Below are positions 46,983 to 56,178 of a DNA stretch of 64,000 nucleotides, piece by piece. The stretch comes from Cellulosimicrobium terreum (GTDB taxonomy: Bacteria > Actinomycetota > Actinomycetes > Actinomycetales > Cellulomonadaceae). The stretch is from the NCBI GenBank assembly GCA_014803435.1, contig JACYFD010000001.1, forward strand, positions 372,001 to 436,000, read 5' to 3'. A program made the translations under genes and the position numbers. How positions within the stretch are numbered: position 1 is the stretch's first letter; every line of letters starts with the position of its first letter. Below the pieces are notes generated by a model. It saw only the letters and a program-made list of their open reading frames with translations, was not told the origin of the DNA and searched no databases.

Positions 46983-49900
46983 TCAGCCGCAGGTGACGCC
47001 CTCGAACGGGACGGTGACGTCCTCCTCGGGACCGGTGCCGTCCGTGGCGGAGGCGGTGATGCTCACCTCACCGTCATCGACCCCGCCGGACCTGGTCGAG
47101 AACGACTGGTACGCGGACGCCCCCGGGGCGACTGCGGCGAAGCTCTTCGCCCCGAACCCGGTCTCGAACCGCACGTCCAGCGGGACGTCGTCGGCGTTCG
47201 TCACGCGGACCGCGACGTATGCCCGCCCGGCGAGGCAGCGCGCCTCGGCGCTGACGTCGGATAGCGCCGACGGGTCGGTCGTCCCGTCGACGGTGAACGA
47301 CCGCACCGGCGACACCACCCGGCCGCCGTGCGGGCCGGTGACCACCGCGAACCACCCGTGCTCGCCCGGCTCGACGTCGGTCCACGTCGCCGACACGGGA
47401 GTCCCGCTCGGCATGCCGGAGAGCTCGTCGATCGTCTCGCCCGTGAGCACGTCTACCCTGAGGTCGTCCGTCGCGAGCCGCTTCGTGGTCGGCACGATCC
47501 CCAGCGCCGCGTAGGGGATCTCGAACTCCTGCATGCCCGCCGGATCGTTGAGCGCGGCGTTGTCGGAGTCGAAGTCGTCCAGCGAGGGCGAGTACGTGCG
47601 CACGACGATGCGCCCGGTGCCGTCCGCACCGCCGTCGTTGTCGAAGTGGAGCAGCCGCAGGTAGCCGAGGCCGCCCTCCTCCAGACCCTGGTAGTCGAAG
47701 AGCATGGAGTACACGGTCCGGTCCGCGACGCCGTCACCGTCGTCGTCGAAGTCGTCGGTGCGGGTGTAGGCGTCGTGGTAGTGGCCCGAGCCGACGAGCG
47801 CGACGTTCGGGTTCGGCGCGACGACCTCGTCGTAGATCCGCTGCGGGATCGGACCGAGCCCACCGGTCGTGAGCATGTACTCGTGCAGGTTGATCCAGAC
47901 CGTGCGCTCCGGGTACCTCGCGATGACCTCGTTCATCCAGTCGATCTGCTCGTCGCCCGGCGCCCATCCCATGTACAGCAGGAGCAGGTCGACCCCGTTC
48001 GCGCTCACCAGGTCGTAGTGACCGCGGTTGTCCTGGATGTCACCGCCCCACCACGGGTTCTGCGAGAACCGGTCGGCCCCGAAGTACTGCGAGTACGTCG
48101 AGTAGTCGGCCAGCGCGCCGCCGACGTCGTGGTTCCCGGCCAGCACACCGTAGGGGAGGCCCGCCTCGTCGAGCTTCCGGTACGTCGGGTCGGCGTTCTG
48201 CCACTGGTATTCCTGGTCCCAATTGTCGACGATGTCGCCCGTGTGGATCAGGTACTGCAGGTTCACCTCGTCGCGGACGTCCAGGAGGAAGTCGTGGATG
48301 GCCTCCTGGTGGGCGTACCACTCGTCGGCGGAGCCGTCGGTCGGCTGGCCCTGGTTGTCGTTGTAGTACTGCGTGTCCGACTCCCAGCCGATCGTGAAGT
48401 CGTACTCCGACCGGGGCGTGGCGTCGGCGTGGTACGGCGCGGCGACGTCCGCACGCTCCGAGCGCGGCGTCCCCGCGAAGCCTTCGGAGTGCTGGACGAG
48501 CACCGTGACCCGACCGTCCCGCACATGGCCGTCGAGCGGAACGGTGCCGCCGAGCTCGAACGCGGTCGGGGCGCCGTCCGTCGTGACGTGACGGTCGACC
48601 TCCTGCCAGGTGTCCTCGTCCACGTCGAGCACGGACAGCAGCACCTTGGCGTCGGCGTTCGCCGACCCGGACCACGCGATCCGCACGTCGCCGTCCGGCC
48701 CGGCGTCCGCCGGCACGTCCACCGTGAACAGCTGGTACGGGAGCTCGGTGTCGGACGACACCTCGGCGGACAGCCCGTCGGACCCGACGACCCGCTCGAG
48801 GTCCTCGGCGCTCAGCGCGGTGCTGGCGTCCCGGTCTGTGGTCGCGGCGTCCGTCGTCGTGCCCGAGAAGGACTCGACCTGAGGGTCGCTCGCGTCGAAC
48901 GTGTGCCCGACGCGGAACTCGACGTCGAGGTCGTCCCCGGTCTCCGAGTCGGGGGTCGCCGACAGCGTCACGTCACCCGGCTCGACGGTCGCGCCGTCGG
49001 CGGGCCCGCCCAGCTCGACACCGGGCACCTCGTCCGGGGTCCTGAACCGGACCGTCCGCTCGGCGGTGTTGGCGAGCGCGTCGGCCGCGGTCAGCACGAG
49101 GACGTGCTCGCCCGCGCTCAGCTCGAGCGACGACGTCGCGTACGGCAGCTCGATCGTCTCGCCGTCGAGGGTCGCCGTGACGCCGCCGACGCCGGAGCCC
49201 GTGTCGGTCGCCTGCGCGTCGACCGTGATGTCCCCGCGGTACGTCTCGCCGTCGACCAGGTCGGTCGTGAGCACCGGTGCCGTGTTGTCGACGACGACCG
49301 TGCGCGTCACGGACCCGGCACCCGCGCCGCTCCCGTGGCTCGCCGAGACGGTGTGCTCGCCGTCGTCCACCGCGGTGGTGTCCCAGGTGTGCGCGAGCGA
49401 GTCGAACGCGTCCTGCGGGACGGAGAAGGTCGCGGTGACGTAGACCTGGTTCGCGTCGTTGAAGCCGATCCGCGTGGTGGGGTCGGGGCACTCGCGGACC
49501 GTCGCCTCCTGGCCCTCGCCCGCGCCACCGCACGTCGTGGGCCGCAGCACGCGGCCGTCGGGCAGGGCGAGCCGCAGGTTCATGGCCACGAAGTCGTCGT
49601 TGTTCTCGTCCGGGTCGGGCTCGGGCCACGCCTTGGTCCCGGCGTAGATGCCGAGCGTGAGGTCCTCGCCCTCGACGATGCGTTCGACCGGCACCGAGCT
49701 GGTGACCGTCTCGACGCGCGAGTAGAACCCCTCGTCGAAGATCGTCAGCACGTCGTCGCCCAGCTTGACGCCGTTGCGGAAGAACGCGTCGGTGTTCGTC
49801 GCCTCGAAGGCGAACAGGGCGGGCGCCTCCAACGACGGGGTGAGGTCGCCGATCTCGGTCCCGTCGATCGCCAGGGTCAGGTCGGCGGGGTCGCCGGTGG

Positions 49901-51548
49901 TCGTGGCCGCGACCCGCGTGTCGCCGCCGACGTACTGCCCGTCGGTCACGTTCAGGCGCACGGGGGAGTCGTCGGTGTCGCCCAGCTCGACCCGGACCGG
50001 ACCGAGCGTCGTCTCGTTCTGGCCGTCGGACGCGCGGACGGTGTACTCGACCCACGACTTGCCGTACAGGTCGGCGGCGGGAACGGCGTAGGAGTACCGG
50101 TCGGCGGCCTCGAGGCGCAGGAGCTGGGTGACCGGCTCACCGACGTCCGAGGTCAGCGTGAGCTCGACCGTGCTGACCTGGCGGTCGTCCGTCGCCTCGA
50201 ACAGCAGGGCCAGCCCGTCCGTCTCCGGGGCGTCGTCGCTGCCCGTGAGGTCGGTGACGACCGGCGCCTGGTCGTCCTCCGGCGTGACGACGAGCCCCGC
50301 CGGGACCTGGTCGGGCGAGACCGTGCCGGGGGTCGCCGCGCCCGGTCCGACGAGCGTCTGGTGCGTGCCCTCGTCCCAGCGGTACTGGATCGGCTGGTCG
50401 GCGACCGTCTGGGCGTCGTTCACGTAGTCGGCGCGCGACACCGGGAGGCCGGTGTTCGTCTCGACCTGGATGCCGCGCGGGCCGCCGTTGGCCATCCCGC
50501 CGGCGTGGATCTCGACGAGGTCCGTGCCCGCCGTCAGCGTGCTGCCGAAGTGGGCGTTGAAGTCGTCCGCCGTCAGGTCGTCGTTCGCGCCGTTCTTGAT
50601 CCACAGCACGAGCGTGCGACCGGGCTCGACCACCGGGTCGGACGGCGTCGCGGGCCACAGCGTGCTGCTCGTGACCGCGTGGTTCGCGTCGAGGTAGAGG
50701 TAGCTGATCGTGTGCTCCGAGAACGGCACCGGGGCGTCCGAGCCGTTGTAGACCTCGATGAACTCGTACGCGTCCGCGCCGGCGACGTTCGCCGTGTCCG
50801 GCGCGACCTCGGTCACCTGGAGCACGGGCGCGTCGAGGTCGGGGTCGGGCGTGGGTACCGGATCGACGGGGTCGACCGGGTCGACCGGGTCGACCGGGTC
50901 GACCGGGTCGATCTGCCCGTCTTCGACGACGCCCGGGGAGTACGCCCCGGTCGCGTGCTCGAGCATCGCGGAGGACCCGTCGTCGGGAACGGCGAAGTGC
51001 GTCGAGACACCCGGCGTCGCGGTGCCGCGCTCGTAGACCGACCAGCTCAGCGGGCTCCCCGCCGGGTCGTCGACCCGGATCCCGCGGGCGCCGGTGTTCG
51101 CCATGCCGGGCTGGCCGGTGACGTGGAACAGCGCCACGTCGTCGTCCGCGCCGACGGCGGCGCGGAAGTCCGCGTCCGTCCGCGCGAAGCTGTCGACCGT
51201 GGTCGAGGCGTACTGCAGCCAGAGCACCGCGCTGCCGTGCGCGGGGACCGTCGCCGTCTCCTCGGTGACCGTCAGCGGCTTGTCGCTGCCGGACGTCCCG
51301 GCGTTCGTGTAGATGTAGGCGAAGCCGTGCTCGGCGAGGTCGACCGGCTCGTCCGTCGTGTTCGTGACCTCGAAGAACTCGAAGTCGTCGTTTCCGACGT
51401 TGTCGGGAGCGATCTCGGTGACGACGAGGGTCGCCGCGTCGAGAGGGGCGGCGGCTGCTGCGGGGACCGCGGCGAGCGACCCGGTCGCGACAGCGAGGGC
51501 GGTGAGCCCCGCGACGCGTCGGGTGGGTGGACGTCCGGACGTGGGCAT
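46983..51548 (-). CDS. Large secreted metallophosphoesterase with two lamin-tail domains
   Basis: 1521 residues. The signal peptide ends AAVPAAAAAP (about 35). Two lamin-tail domains follow (about 35-165, 210-345; TLVVTEIAPDNVGNDDFEFF and LQVTEVAPDTANVAGADAYE), joined by a DPV repeat linker. Several Ig-like domains come next (TTDLVDGETYRGDITVDAQA). The calcineurin-like domain (about 1050-1290) has SDTQ (about 1056), GDIVDN (about 1100), GNHD (about 1137), the His of NLHEYM and GHYHD (about 1256). The first metal motif is D-x-Q instead of D-x-H. The C-terminal module (about 1430-1521, ending EGVTCG) resembles the GDPD tail. It likely releases phosphate outside the cell. ATG 51548 has GGAAGG upstream. 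Confidence 0.88.
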   Translation of the reverse strand: MPTSGRPPTRRVAGLTALAVATGSLAAVPAAAAAPLDAATLVVTEIAPDNVGNDDFEFFEVTNTTDEPVDLAEHGFAYIYTNAGTSGSDKPLTVTEETATVPAHGSAVLWLQYASTTVDSFARTDADFRAAVGADDDVALFHVTGQPGMANTGARGIRVDDPAGSPLSWSVYERGTATPGVSTHFAVPDDGSSAMLEHATGAYSPGVVEDGQIDPVDPVDPVDPVDPVDPVPTPDPDLDAPVLQVTEVAPDTANVAGADAYEFIEVYNGSDAPVPFSEHTISYLYLDANHAVTSSTLWPATPSDPVVEPGRTLVLWIKNGANDDLTADDFNAHFGSTLTAGTDLVEIHAGGMANGGPRGIQVETNTGLPVSRADYVNDAQTVADQPIQYRWDEGTHQTLVGPGAATPGTVSPDQVPAGLVVTPEDDQAPVVTDLTGSDDAPETDGLALLFEATDDRQVSTVELTLTSDVGEPVTQLLRLEAADRYSYAVPAADLYGKSWVEYTVRASDGQNETTLGPVRVELGDTDDSPVRLNVTDGQYVGGDTRVAATTTGDPADLTLAIDGTEIGDLTPSLEAPALFAFEATNTDAFFRNGVKLGDDVLTIFDEGFYSRVETVTSSVPVERIVEGEDLTLGIYAGTKAWPEPDPDENNDDFVAMNLRLALPDGRVLRPTTCGGAGEGQEATVRECPDPTTRIGFNDANQVYVTATFSVPQDAFDSLAHTWDTTAVDDGEHTVSASHGSGAGAGSVTRTVVVDNTAPVLTTDLVDGETYRGDITVDAQATDTGSGVGGVTATLDGETIELPYATSSLELSAGEHVLVLTAADALANTAERTVRFRTPDEVPGVELGGPADGATVEPGDVTLSATPDSETGDDLDVEFRVGHTFDASDPQVESFSGTTTDAATTDRDASTALSAEDLERVVGSDGLSAEVSSDTELPYQLFTVDVPADAGPDGDVRIAWSGSANADAKVLLSVLDVDEDTWQEVDRHVTTDGAPTAFELGGTVPLDGHVRDGRVTVLVQHSEGFAGTPRSERADVAAPYHADATPRSEYDFTIGWESDTQYYNDNQGQPTDGSADEWYAHQEAIHDFLLDVRDEVNLQYLIHTGDIVDNWDQEYQWQNADPTYRKLDEAGLPYGVLAGNHDVGGALADYSTYSQYFGADRFSQNPWWGGDIQDNRGHYDLVSANGVDLLLLYMGWAPGDEQIDWMNEVIARYPERTVWINLHEYMLTTGGLGPIPQRIYDEVVAPNPNVALVGSGHYHDAYTRTDDFDDDGDGVADRTVYSMLFDYQGLEEGGLGYLRLLHFDNDGGADGTGRIVVRTYSPSLDDFDSDNAALNDPAGMQEFEIPYAALGIVPTTKRLATDDLRVDVLTGETIDELSGMPSGTPVSATWTDVEPGEHGWFAVVTGPHGGRVVSPVRSFTVDGTTDPSALSDVSAEARCLAGRAYVAVRVTNADDVPLDVRFETGFGAKSFAAVAPGASAYQSFSTRSGGVDDGEVSITASATDGTGPEEDVTVPFEGVTCG
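50863..50912. repeat. 9-bp tandem repeat (GTCGACCGG) encoding the DPV linker
   Basis: About five copies of a 9-mer encode Pro-Val-Asp units between the two lamin-tail domains. Such repeats change length easily without breaking the frame. Confidence 0.8.
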
Positions 51549-51670
51549 GGGTGCGGAACCTTCCGTCGAGGGGTGACGCTCGCACGGTGCCCGGCCGGTG
51601 TGAACGTCCGTGTCCCCGCAGGTGAACGCCGGGCAGCGCCCGGCGGTCCAGCGGGGACCTCGACGGTGCC

Positions 51671-52168
51671 TCAGGCTCCCCGGTACGCGTCTTCCAGGCC
51701 CGCGACGTCGAGCTTGCCCATGCCCATCATCGCCTGGAACACCCGCCCGGCCGCGGCGCGGTCCGGGTCCTCCATGAGCTCGCCGAGGCGCTTGGGCACG
51801 ATCTGCCAGCTCAGCCCGTACCGGTCCTTGAGCCAGCCGCACGGACCGGGCTCGCCGCCGTCGGCCGTGAGCTTCTCCCAGTACGTGTCGACCTGCTCCT
51901 GGTCGTCGCAGTCCACGATGATCGACGCCGCCTCGGTGTGCGGGAACTGCGGGCCCGCGTTGATCGACTGGACGTGCAGGCCGTCGATCTCGAAGTCGAC
52001 GATGAACGCCGTCCCCGGGGTGGCCGGGACGCCGGGGCCCTGCTCGGGGAGTGCCTCGTCGTGCCGGACCACGGACAGGATCCGCGAGTTCGGGAAGATC
52101 GAGACGTACAGCTCGGCGGCCTCCTCGGCCTTCGAGTCGTACCAGAGTCCGAGGTACGTGCTGCCCAT
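51671..52168 (-). CDS. VOC-family protein (PhnB-like)
   Basis: 165 residues of the PhnB/3-demethylubiquinone-methyltransferase-like VOC subgroup. Segments include LWYDSKAEEAAELYVSIFPN, FIVDFEIDGLHVQSINAGPQ, DQEQVDTYWEKLTADGGEPG and YGLSWQIVPKRLGELM. Its enzymatic role is unknown. ATG 52168 has AAGGAG upstream. Palindrome copy C lies just before it. Confidence 0.88.
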   Translation of the reverse strand: MGSTYLGLWYDSKAEEAAELYVSIFPNSRILSVVRHDEALPEQGPGVPATPGTAFIVDFEIDGLHVQSINAGPQFPHTEAASIIVDCDDQEQVDTYWEKLTADGGEPGPCGWLKDRYGLSWQIVPKRLGELMEDPDRAAAGRVFQAMMGMGKLDVAGLEDAYRGA

Positions 52169-52249
52169 GACCGGCTCCTTCGCTCGTCGTGGTGGCGGAG
52201 TCCCGCCACTCCCCGGTCCAGACCGTCCGTCGCGGTCGTTCTCATCGGT

Positions 52250-52312
52250 CCTCGAACCCCGGACTGACACCCGGTCACGGCCGGGAACGGGTGGCGACCC
52301 GGGGTTCGGCAG
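52250..52312. repeat. Dispersed palindrome, copy C (degenerate left half)
   Basis: The right arm (52284-52311) matches that of copies A and B except for two bases. The left arm (from about 52252, GAACCCCGG) is decayed. It lies just downstream of the GNAT gene. Confidence 0.7.
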
Positions 52313-52315
52313 GGA

Positions 52316-52879
52316 TCAGGTCAGCGCGCGACGCATCACGACGCGCGGCGTGCCACCGCTCACCCCGGTCGTCGGGGCGGCGCGCACGAACCCGGCCCGC
52401 TCGAACAGCGCGACGTTCCCGACGTACCCGGAGATGACGTCCACGCGCTCGGGGCCGGAGTCGACCGGGTAGCCCTCGATCGCCGGCGCACCGTGGGCGG
52501 CGGCGTGCTCGACGGCGCCGGCGAGCAGGTGGTGCGCGAGGCCCTGCTTGCGGTAGCCGGCCCGCACGACGAAGCACACCGCGCTCCACGCGTCGAGCTC
52601 GTCGACGAACGGGATGGTGCGCGAGTGCATGAGCCGCCGGTACGTGCTGCGCGGCGCGACCGAGCACCAGCCGGCGACCTCACCGTCGACGTAGGCAAGG
52701 ACGCCCGGACCGGGGTCGGTCTCGCACAGCCCGGCCATGTACGCCGGGCGGTCGTCGTTCGCGACCCGGCTGTCCCGGTACGACATGCACCAGCAGCCCG
52801 GCACGCCTGCGCGTCGCGGCCCGACGACGGTCGCGAAGTCCTCGAAGCGCCCGACGGCCGAGCGCACCTCGACGTCCAT
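52316..52879 (-). CDS. GNAT-family N-acetyltransferase
   Basis: 187 residues. The acetyl-CoA loop is in CFVVRAGYRKQGLAHHLLAG, with the motif R-x-x-Q-G-L. Other stretches are GVLAYVDGEVAGWCSVAPRS and ISGYVGNVALFERAGFVRAA. Several Cys/Trp residues near the start (GVPGCWCMSYRDSR) recall the GNAT subgroup of uncharacterised actinobacterial proteins. The substrate is unknown. It is flanked by palindrome copies A and C. Confidence 0.88.
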   Translation of the reverse strand: MDVEVRSAVGRFEDFATVVGPRRAGVPGCWCMSYRDSRVANDDRPAYMAGLCETDPGPGVLAYVDGEVAGWCSVAPRSTYRRLMHSRTIPFVDELDAWSAVCFVVRAGYRKQGLAHHLLAGAVEHAAAHGAPAIEGYPVDSGPERVDVISGYVGNVALFERAGFVRAAPTTGVSGGTPRVVMRRALT

Positions 52880-52956
52880 GTGCGCCACCGTAGCGGGGTG
52901 CGCCCACAGGCGGGAGGCCGGGCGCGTCGACGCCGACAGCTCGGCCGGGATCCTGC

Positions 52957-53018
52957 TGCCGAACCCCGGTCTGCCGCCCGTTCCTGCGCCGGAACGTGCG
53001 GCAACCCGGGGTTCGGCA
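52957..53018. repeat. Dispersed palindrome, copy A
   Basis: Two 28-bp arms (52957-52984 and 52991-53018) pair with three mismatches around a 6-base loop. The unit opens TGCCGAACCCCGG and closes CCGGGGTTCGGCA. It lies upstream of both the leftward GNAT gene and the rightward alkylsulfatase gene, so it is not a simple terminator. Confidence 0.85.
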
Positions 53019-53125
53019 CGTCGCGGGCGACGGCCCGGTGGCGGACGGGTGAACGGTCGACGGCGCGGGAGATCTCGCCGGTCGTTCCAGATGCGGTGCG
53101 TCCTGACCGCTGCGATTCTGGCGCC

Positions 53126-55018
53126 ATGCCTACCGCACCGAAGCCAGCGACCGAGACGATCAAGACGCAGCAGCGGGCGCTCCTCGAGAGCCTCCCGTTC
53201 TCCGACACCCAGGACTTCGAGGACGCGGCGCGGGGCCTGGTCGCCCGCCGCGAGCCGAGCGCCATCACGGACGACGACGGCGAGGTCGTCTGGGACATCG
53301 GGACCTTCGCGTTCCTCCAGGGAGACAGCCTGGACACGGTGAACCCCAGCCTGTGGCGGCAGGGGCAGCTCGTCGCAGAGAGCGGCCTCTTCGAGGTGAC
53401 GGAGGGCATCTACCAGGTGCGCGCGTTCGACCTCTCGAACGTGACGTTCATCGAGGGCGAGACGGGCGTGATCGTCCTCGACCCGCTGCTCACCAAGGAG
53501 ACGGCGCGCGCTGCCCTCGAGCTCTACCGCGAGCACCGCGGCGAACGTCCCGTCACGGGCGTCATCTACACGCACTGCCACGTCGACCACTTCGGCGGCG
53601 TCAAGGGCGTCACGACCCAGGAGGACGTCGACGCCGGCCGCGTCCCGATCCTCGCGCCCGCCGAGTTCACGGAGCACGCCGTCTCCGAGAACGTCTATGC
53701 CGGCACCGCGATGGCGCGCCGGTCCGCGTACATGTACGGGGCGGCGCTGGCCCGCGGCCCGCAGGGCGGAGTGGGTGCCGGGCTCGGGCAGACGACGTCG
53801 ACGGGCGAGGTCACGCTCATCTCGCCGACCGTAGACATCACCACGACCGGCCAGGAGGAGGTCGTCGACGGGGTCCGCATCCAGTTCCAGATGGCGCCGG
53901 GCACCGAGGCACCGGCGGAGATGCTCGTCTTCTTCCCGGAGCACAGGGCCCTGTGCTCCGCGGAGGACGCGACGCACACCCTGCACAACATCTTGACGAT
54001 CCGCGGCGCCGTGGTGCGCGACCCGCACGCGTGGTCGAACTACATCACCGAGGCGATCGACCTCTTCGGTGACAAGACGGACGTCATCTTCGCGTCCCAC
54101 CACTGGCCCACGTGGGGCCAGGAGCGCGTGGTCGAGTACCTCTCGCTCCAGCGCGACCTGTACGCCTACCTGCACGACCAGACGCTCCGACTGATCAACA
54201 AGGGCTACACGGGCATCGAGATCGCGGAGGAGATCGTGCTGCCCCCGGCGCTCGAGAACGCCTGGCACGCGCGGGGCTACTACGGATCGGTCAGCCACAA
54301 CGTCAAGGCGATCTACCAGCGCTACATGGGCTGGTACGACGGCAACCCGTCGAGCCTGTGGAAGCACACGCCGTCCGAGGCCGGCAAGCGCTACGTCGAG
54401 CTCGGCGGTGGTGCGGACGCCGTCGTCGCGAAGGCGCAGTCCGCGTTCGACGCCGGGGACTTCCGCTGGGTGGCCGAGCTGCTCAACCACGTCGTCTTCG
54501 CCGAGCCCGACCACGCCGGCGCCCGCGCGCTGCTCGCCGACACGTACGAGCAGCTCGGCTACGGGGCGGAGAACGGCACGTGGCGCAGCGCGTACCTGTC
54601 GGGTGCGACGGAGCTGCGCGACGGCAACTTCGGTACGCCGCTCACCTCCGCCTCGGCGGACGTCGTGGCCGCGCTGTCGCCGACGATGCTCTTCGACGCC
54701 ATCGCCATCCAGGTGAACGGGCCGGAGGCGTTCGACGTGCGGCTCACGATCGACGTCGTCATCACCGACACCGAGGAGCGCTACCGGCTGCGCCTTCGCA
54801 ACGGCGTCCTCACCTACAGCGGCGCCGCGCAGCAGGGCGACGCGGACGCCACCCTGACGACCACGAGCCGTTCCCTCCCGGCGCTCGCGCTCGGCGGCCT
54901 GTCGGCGGACGGCCTCGCGACGGCGGGCATCGAGCTGTCCGGTGACGCGTCCGTCCTGGCCACGCTCGCGGGAGTCCTCGACCCGGGCGACCCGGACTTC
55001 GCGATCGTCACGCCCTGA
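53126..55018 (+). CDS. Linear alkylsulfatase (SdsA/YjcS-like metallo-beta-lactamase fold)
   Basis: 630 residues. The zinc motif is YTHCHVDHFGGVKG (His150, His152, Asp154, His155). Other family segments are the signature ASHHWPTWGQERVVEYLSLQ, the dimerisation stretch EEIVLPPALENAWHARGYYG and a C-terminal SCP2-like sterol-binding domain (about 510-630, PTMLFDAIAIQVNGPEAFDV). It hydrolyses primary alkyl sulfates such as dodecyl sulfate to alcohol and sulfate. No signal peptide is seen, so it appears cytosolic, unlike secreted Pseudomonas SdsA1. It is closed by palindrome copy B. Confidence 0.93.
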   Translation: MPTAPKPATETIKTQQRALLESLPFSDTQDFEDAARGLVARREPSAITDDDGEVVWDIGTFAFLQGDSLDTVNPSLWRQGQLVAESGLFEVTEGIYQVRAFDLSNVTFIEGETGVIVLDPLLTKETARAALELYREHRGERPVTGVIYTHCHVDHFGGVKGVTTQEDVDAGRVPILAPAEFTEHAVSENVYAGTAMARRSAYMYGAALARGPQGGVGAGLGQTTSTGEVTLISPTVDITTTGQEEVVDGVRIQFQMAPGTEAPAEMLVFFPEHRALCSAEDATHTLHNILTIRGAVVRDPHAWSNYITEAIDLFGDKTDVIFASHHWPTWGQERVVEYLSLQRDLYAYLHDQTLRLINKGYTGIEIAEEIVLPPALENAWHARGYYGSVSHNVKAIYQRYMGWYDGNPSSLWKHTPSEAGKRYVELGGGADAVVAKAQSAFDAGDFRWVAELLNHVVFAEPDHAGARALLADTYEQLGYGAENGTWRSAYLSGATELRDGNFGTPLTSASADVVAALSPTMLFDAIAIQVNGPEAFDVRLTIDVVITDTEERYRLRLRNGVLTYSGAAQQGDADATLTTTSRSLPALALGGLSADGLATAGIELSGDASVLATLAGVLDPGDPDFAIVTP

Positions 55019-55024
55019 GCCTGC

Positions 55025-55086
55025 TGCCGAACCCCGGGTTGCCGCCCGTTCCCACGACGGAACGGGCGGCAACCCGGGGTTCGGCA
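55025..55086 (+). repeat. Dispersed palindrome, copy B (perfect), probable terminator
   Basis: Two identical-complement 28-bp arms (55025-55052 and 55059-55086) around a 6-base loop, starting six bases after the alkylsulfatase stop. It is the best copy of the family and well placed to end transcription before the siderophore-interacting protein gene. Confidence 0.9.
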
Positions 55087-55120
55087 TGTCCGGGTGTGCG
55101 CGTCGTGATGGGATCGAGGG

Positions 55121-56017
55121 GTGTTCACGCGACCTCGCACCCGCCTCGACCTCGTCCCGCGCCGCGTGCGCGTCCACGCCGTCCGCGAGACGTCCGGCGC
55201 GCTGCGGCGCATCACGTTCCGCGACGCGGCCGCGCCGCCGAACGGTGACGTGCCCGACGACGCCGGGCCGGGCGCCGGCGCAGCGGGCGGGCTCGCGGGG
55301 TTGCGGGCTCCCGGCCCGGAAGACCACGTCACGGTGTTCTTCCCCGACCCGGCGACGGGTGTCCTGCACGCCCCGACGCTCGCGCCCGACGGCGGGCTGC
55401 AGCGACCCACGGGCGTCGTGTCCATCTCGCGCGACCTCACGGTCCGTGCCACGCGTACGGTCGACGGCGCCGCGGAGGTCGATCTCGACTGGGTCCTGCA
55501 CGGCGACGAGGGGCCAGGGTCGGCGTGGGCGACGCGCGCGCAGGTGGGCGACGAGCTCGTGCTCGCCGGTCCGCGCGGCAGCGCGGGGGTGCCGGACGGC
55601 GTCGGCCGGCTGACGCTCGTCGTGGACGAGACGGGCCTGCCCGCCGCGGCGCGCTGGGTCGCGGCCGTGCGCGGCGGCCAGGCAGGCAGCGGCGTCCCGG
55701 TCACCGCGATCGTCGAGATCGGCGACGACGTGGACGAGGCGTTCGTCGAGGACGAGCTCGACGGCGCGGACGTCGAGATCCTCTACCGCACCGACGGCCC
55801 CGGCCAGCTCGCCGAGGCTGTCCGGGCGCTCGGTGCGCCCGCTCCGGACGAGTACGTCTTCGCGGCCGGCGAGGCGACCGACCTGGTCCCGGTGCGCCGC
55901 CACCTGCGCCACGTCGTCGGCGCCCGCCCCGACCAGCTCGCCGTCTCCGGGTACTGGCGGCGCGGCGTCGTGAACCTGGACCACGACCTGCCGCTCGACC
56001 CGACGGACCCGGACTGA
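55121..56017 (+). CDS. Siderophore-interacting protein (ferric-siderophore reductase)
   Basis: 298 residues of the SIP family. An FAD-binding barrel (RRITFRDAAAPPNGDVPDDA, DHVTVFFPD, GAAEVDLDWVLHGDEGPGSA) is followed by the NAD(P)H domain with LVLAGPRGSAGVPDGVGRLT and the conserved EYVFAAGEATDLVPVRRHLR, and ends LAVSGYWRRGVVNLD. It reduces Fe(III)-siderophores in the cytosol to free iron. An N-terminal Gly/Pro-rich insertion (about 45-65) is unusual. No siderophore transporter is adjacent. GTG start. Confidence 0.92.
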   Translation: MFTRPRTRLDLVPRRVRVHAVRETSGALRRITFRDAAAPPNGDVPDDAGPGAGAAGGLAGLRAPGPEDHVTVFFPDPATGVLHAPTLAPDGGLQRPTGVVSISRDLTVRATRTVDGAAEVDLDWVLHGDEGPGSAWATRAQVGDELVLAGPRGSAGVPDGVGRLTLVVDETGLPAAARWVAAVRGGQAGSGVPVTAIVEIGDDVDEAFVEDELDGADVEILYRTDGPGQLAEAVRALGAPAPDEYVFAAGEATDLVPVRRHLRHVVGARPDQLAVSGYWRRGVVNLDHDLPLDPTDPD

Positions 56018-56126
56018 CGGCGACCTCCGCGATCCGGCCGGACCGGCCAGGGTGCCGTGGTTCCCGGACGTCTTGCCTGGACGGCTGACCAGAAGAGCTC
56101 GGCGGCGCCGAGGGTCAGGCGCTTCT

Positions 56127-56151
56127 GCCCGCGGCGAAACCCGCTGCGGGC
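56127..56151. terminator. Stem-loop upstream of the epimerase gene
   Basis: A 10-bp stem (56127-56136 with 56142-56151, one G-T pair) with a 5-base loop, 110 bases past the siderophore-interacting protein stop and 28 bases before the next ATG. It is either a terminator or a leader element. Confidence 0.35.
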
Positions 56152-56178
56152 GACACGTCCCCGGGTGAGGCTGAGCGC

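Noticed and set aside
50863-50912. CRISPR or promoter repeat
   Set aside because: A 9-bp tandem repeat in frame that encodes a linker.
47328-52472. 1714-codon open frame on the + strand opposite the metallophosphoesterase
   Set aside because: Made of Arg/Val/Gly-rich antisense sequence with no domain or ribosome site. Opposite strands of very GC-rich genes are often open.
53126-55018. Beta-lactamase
   Set aside because: The metallo-beta-lactamase fold is present, but length, the C-terminal SCP2-like domain and signatures are those of alkylsulfatases.
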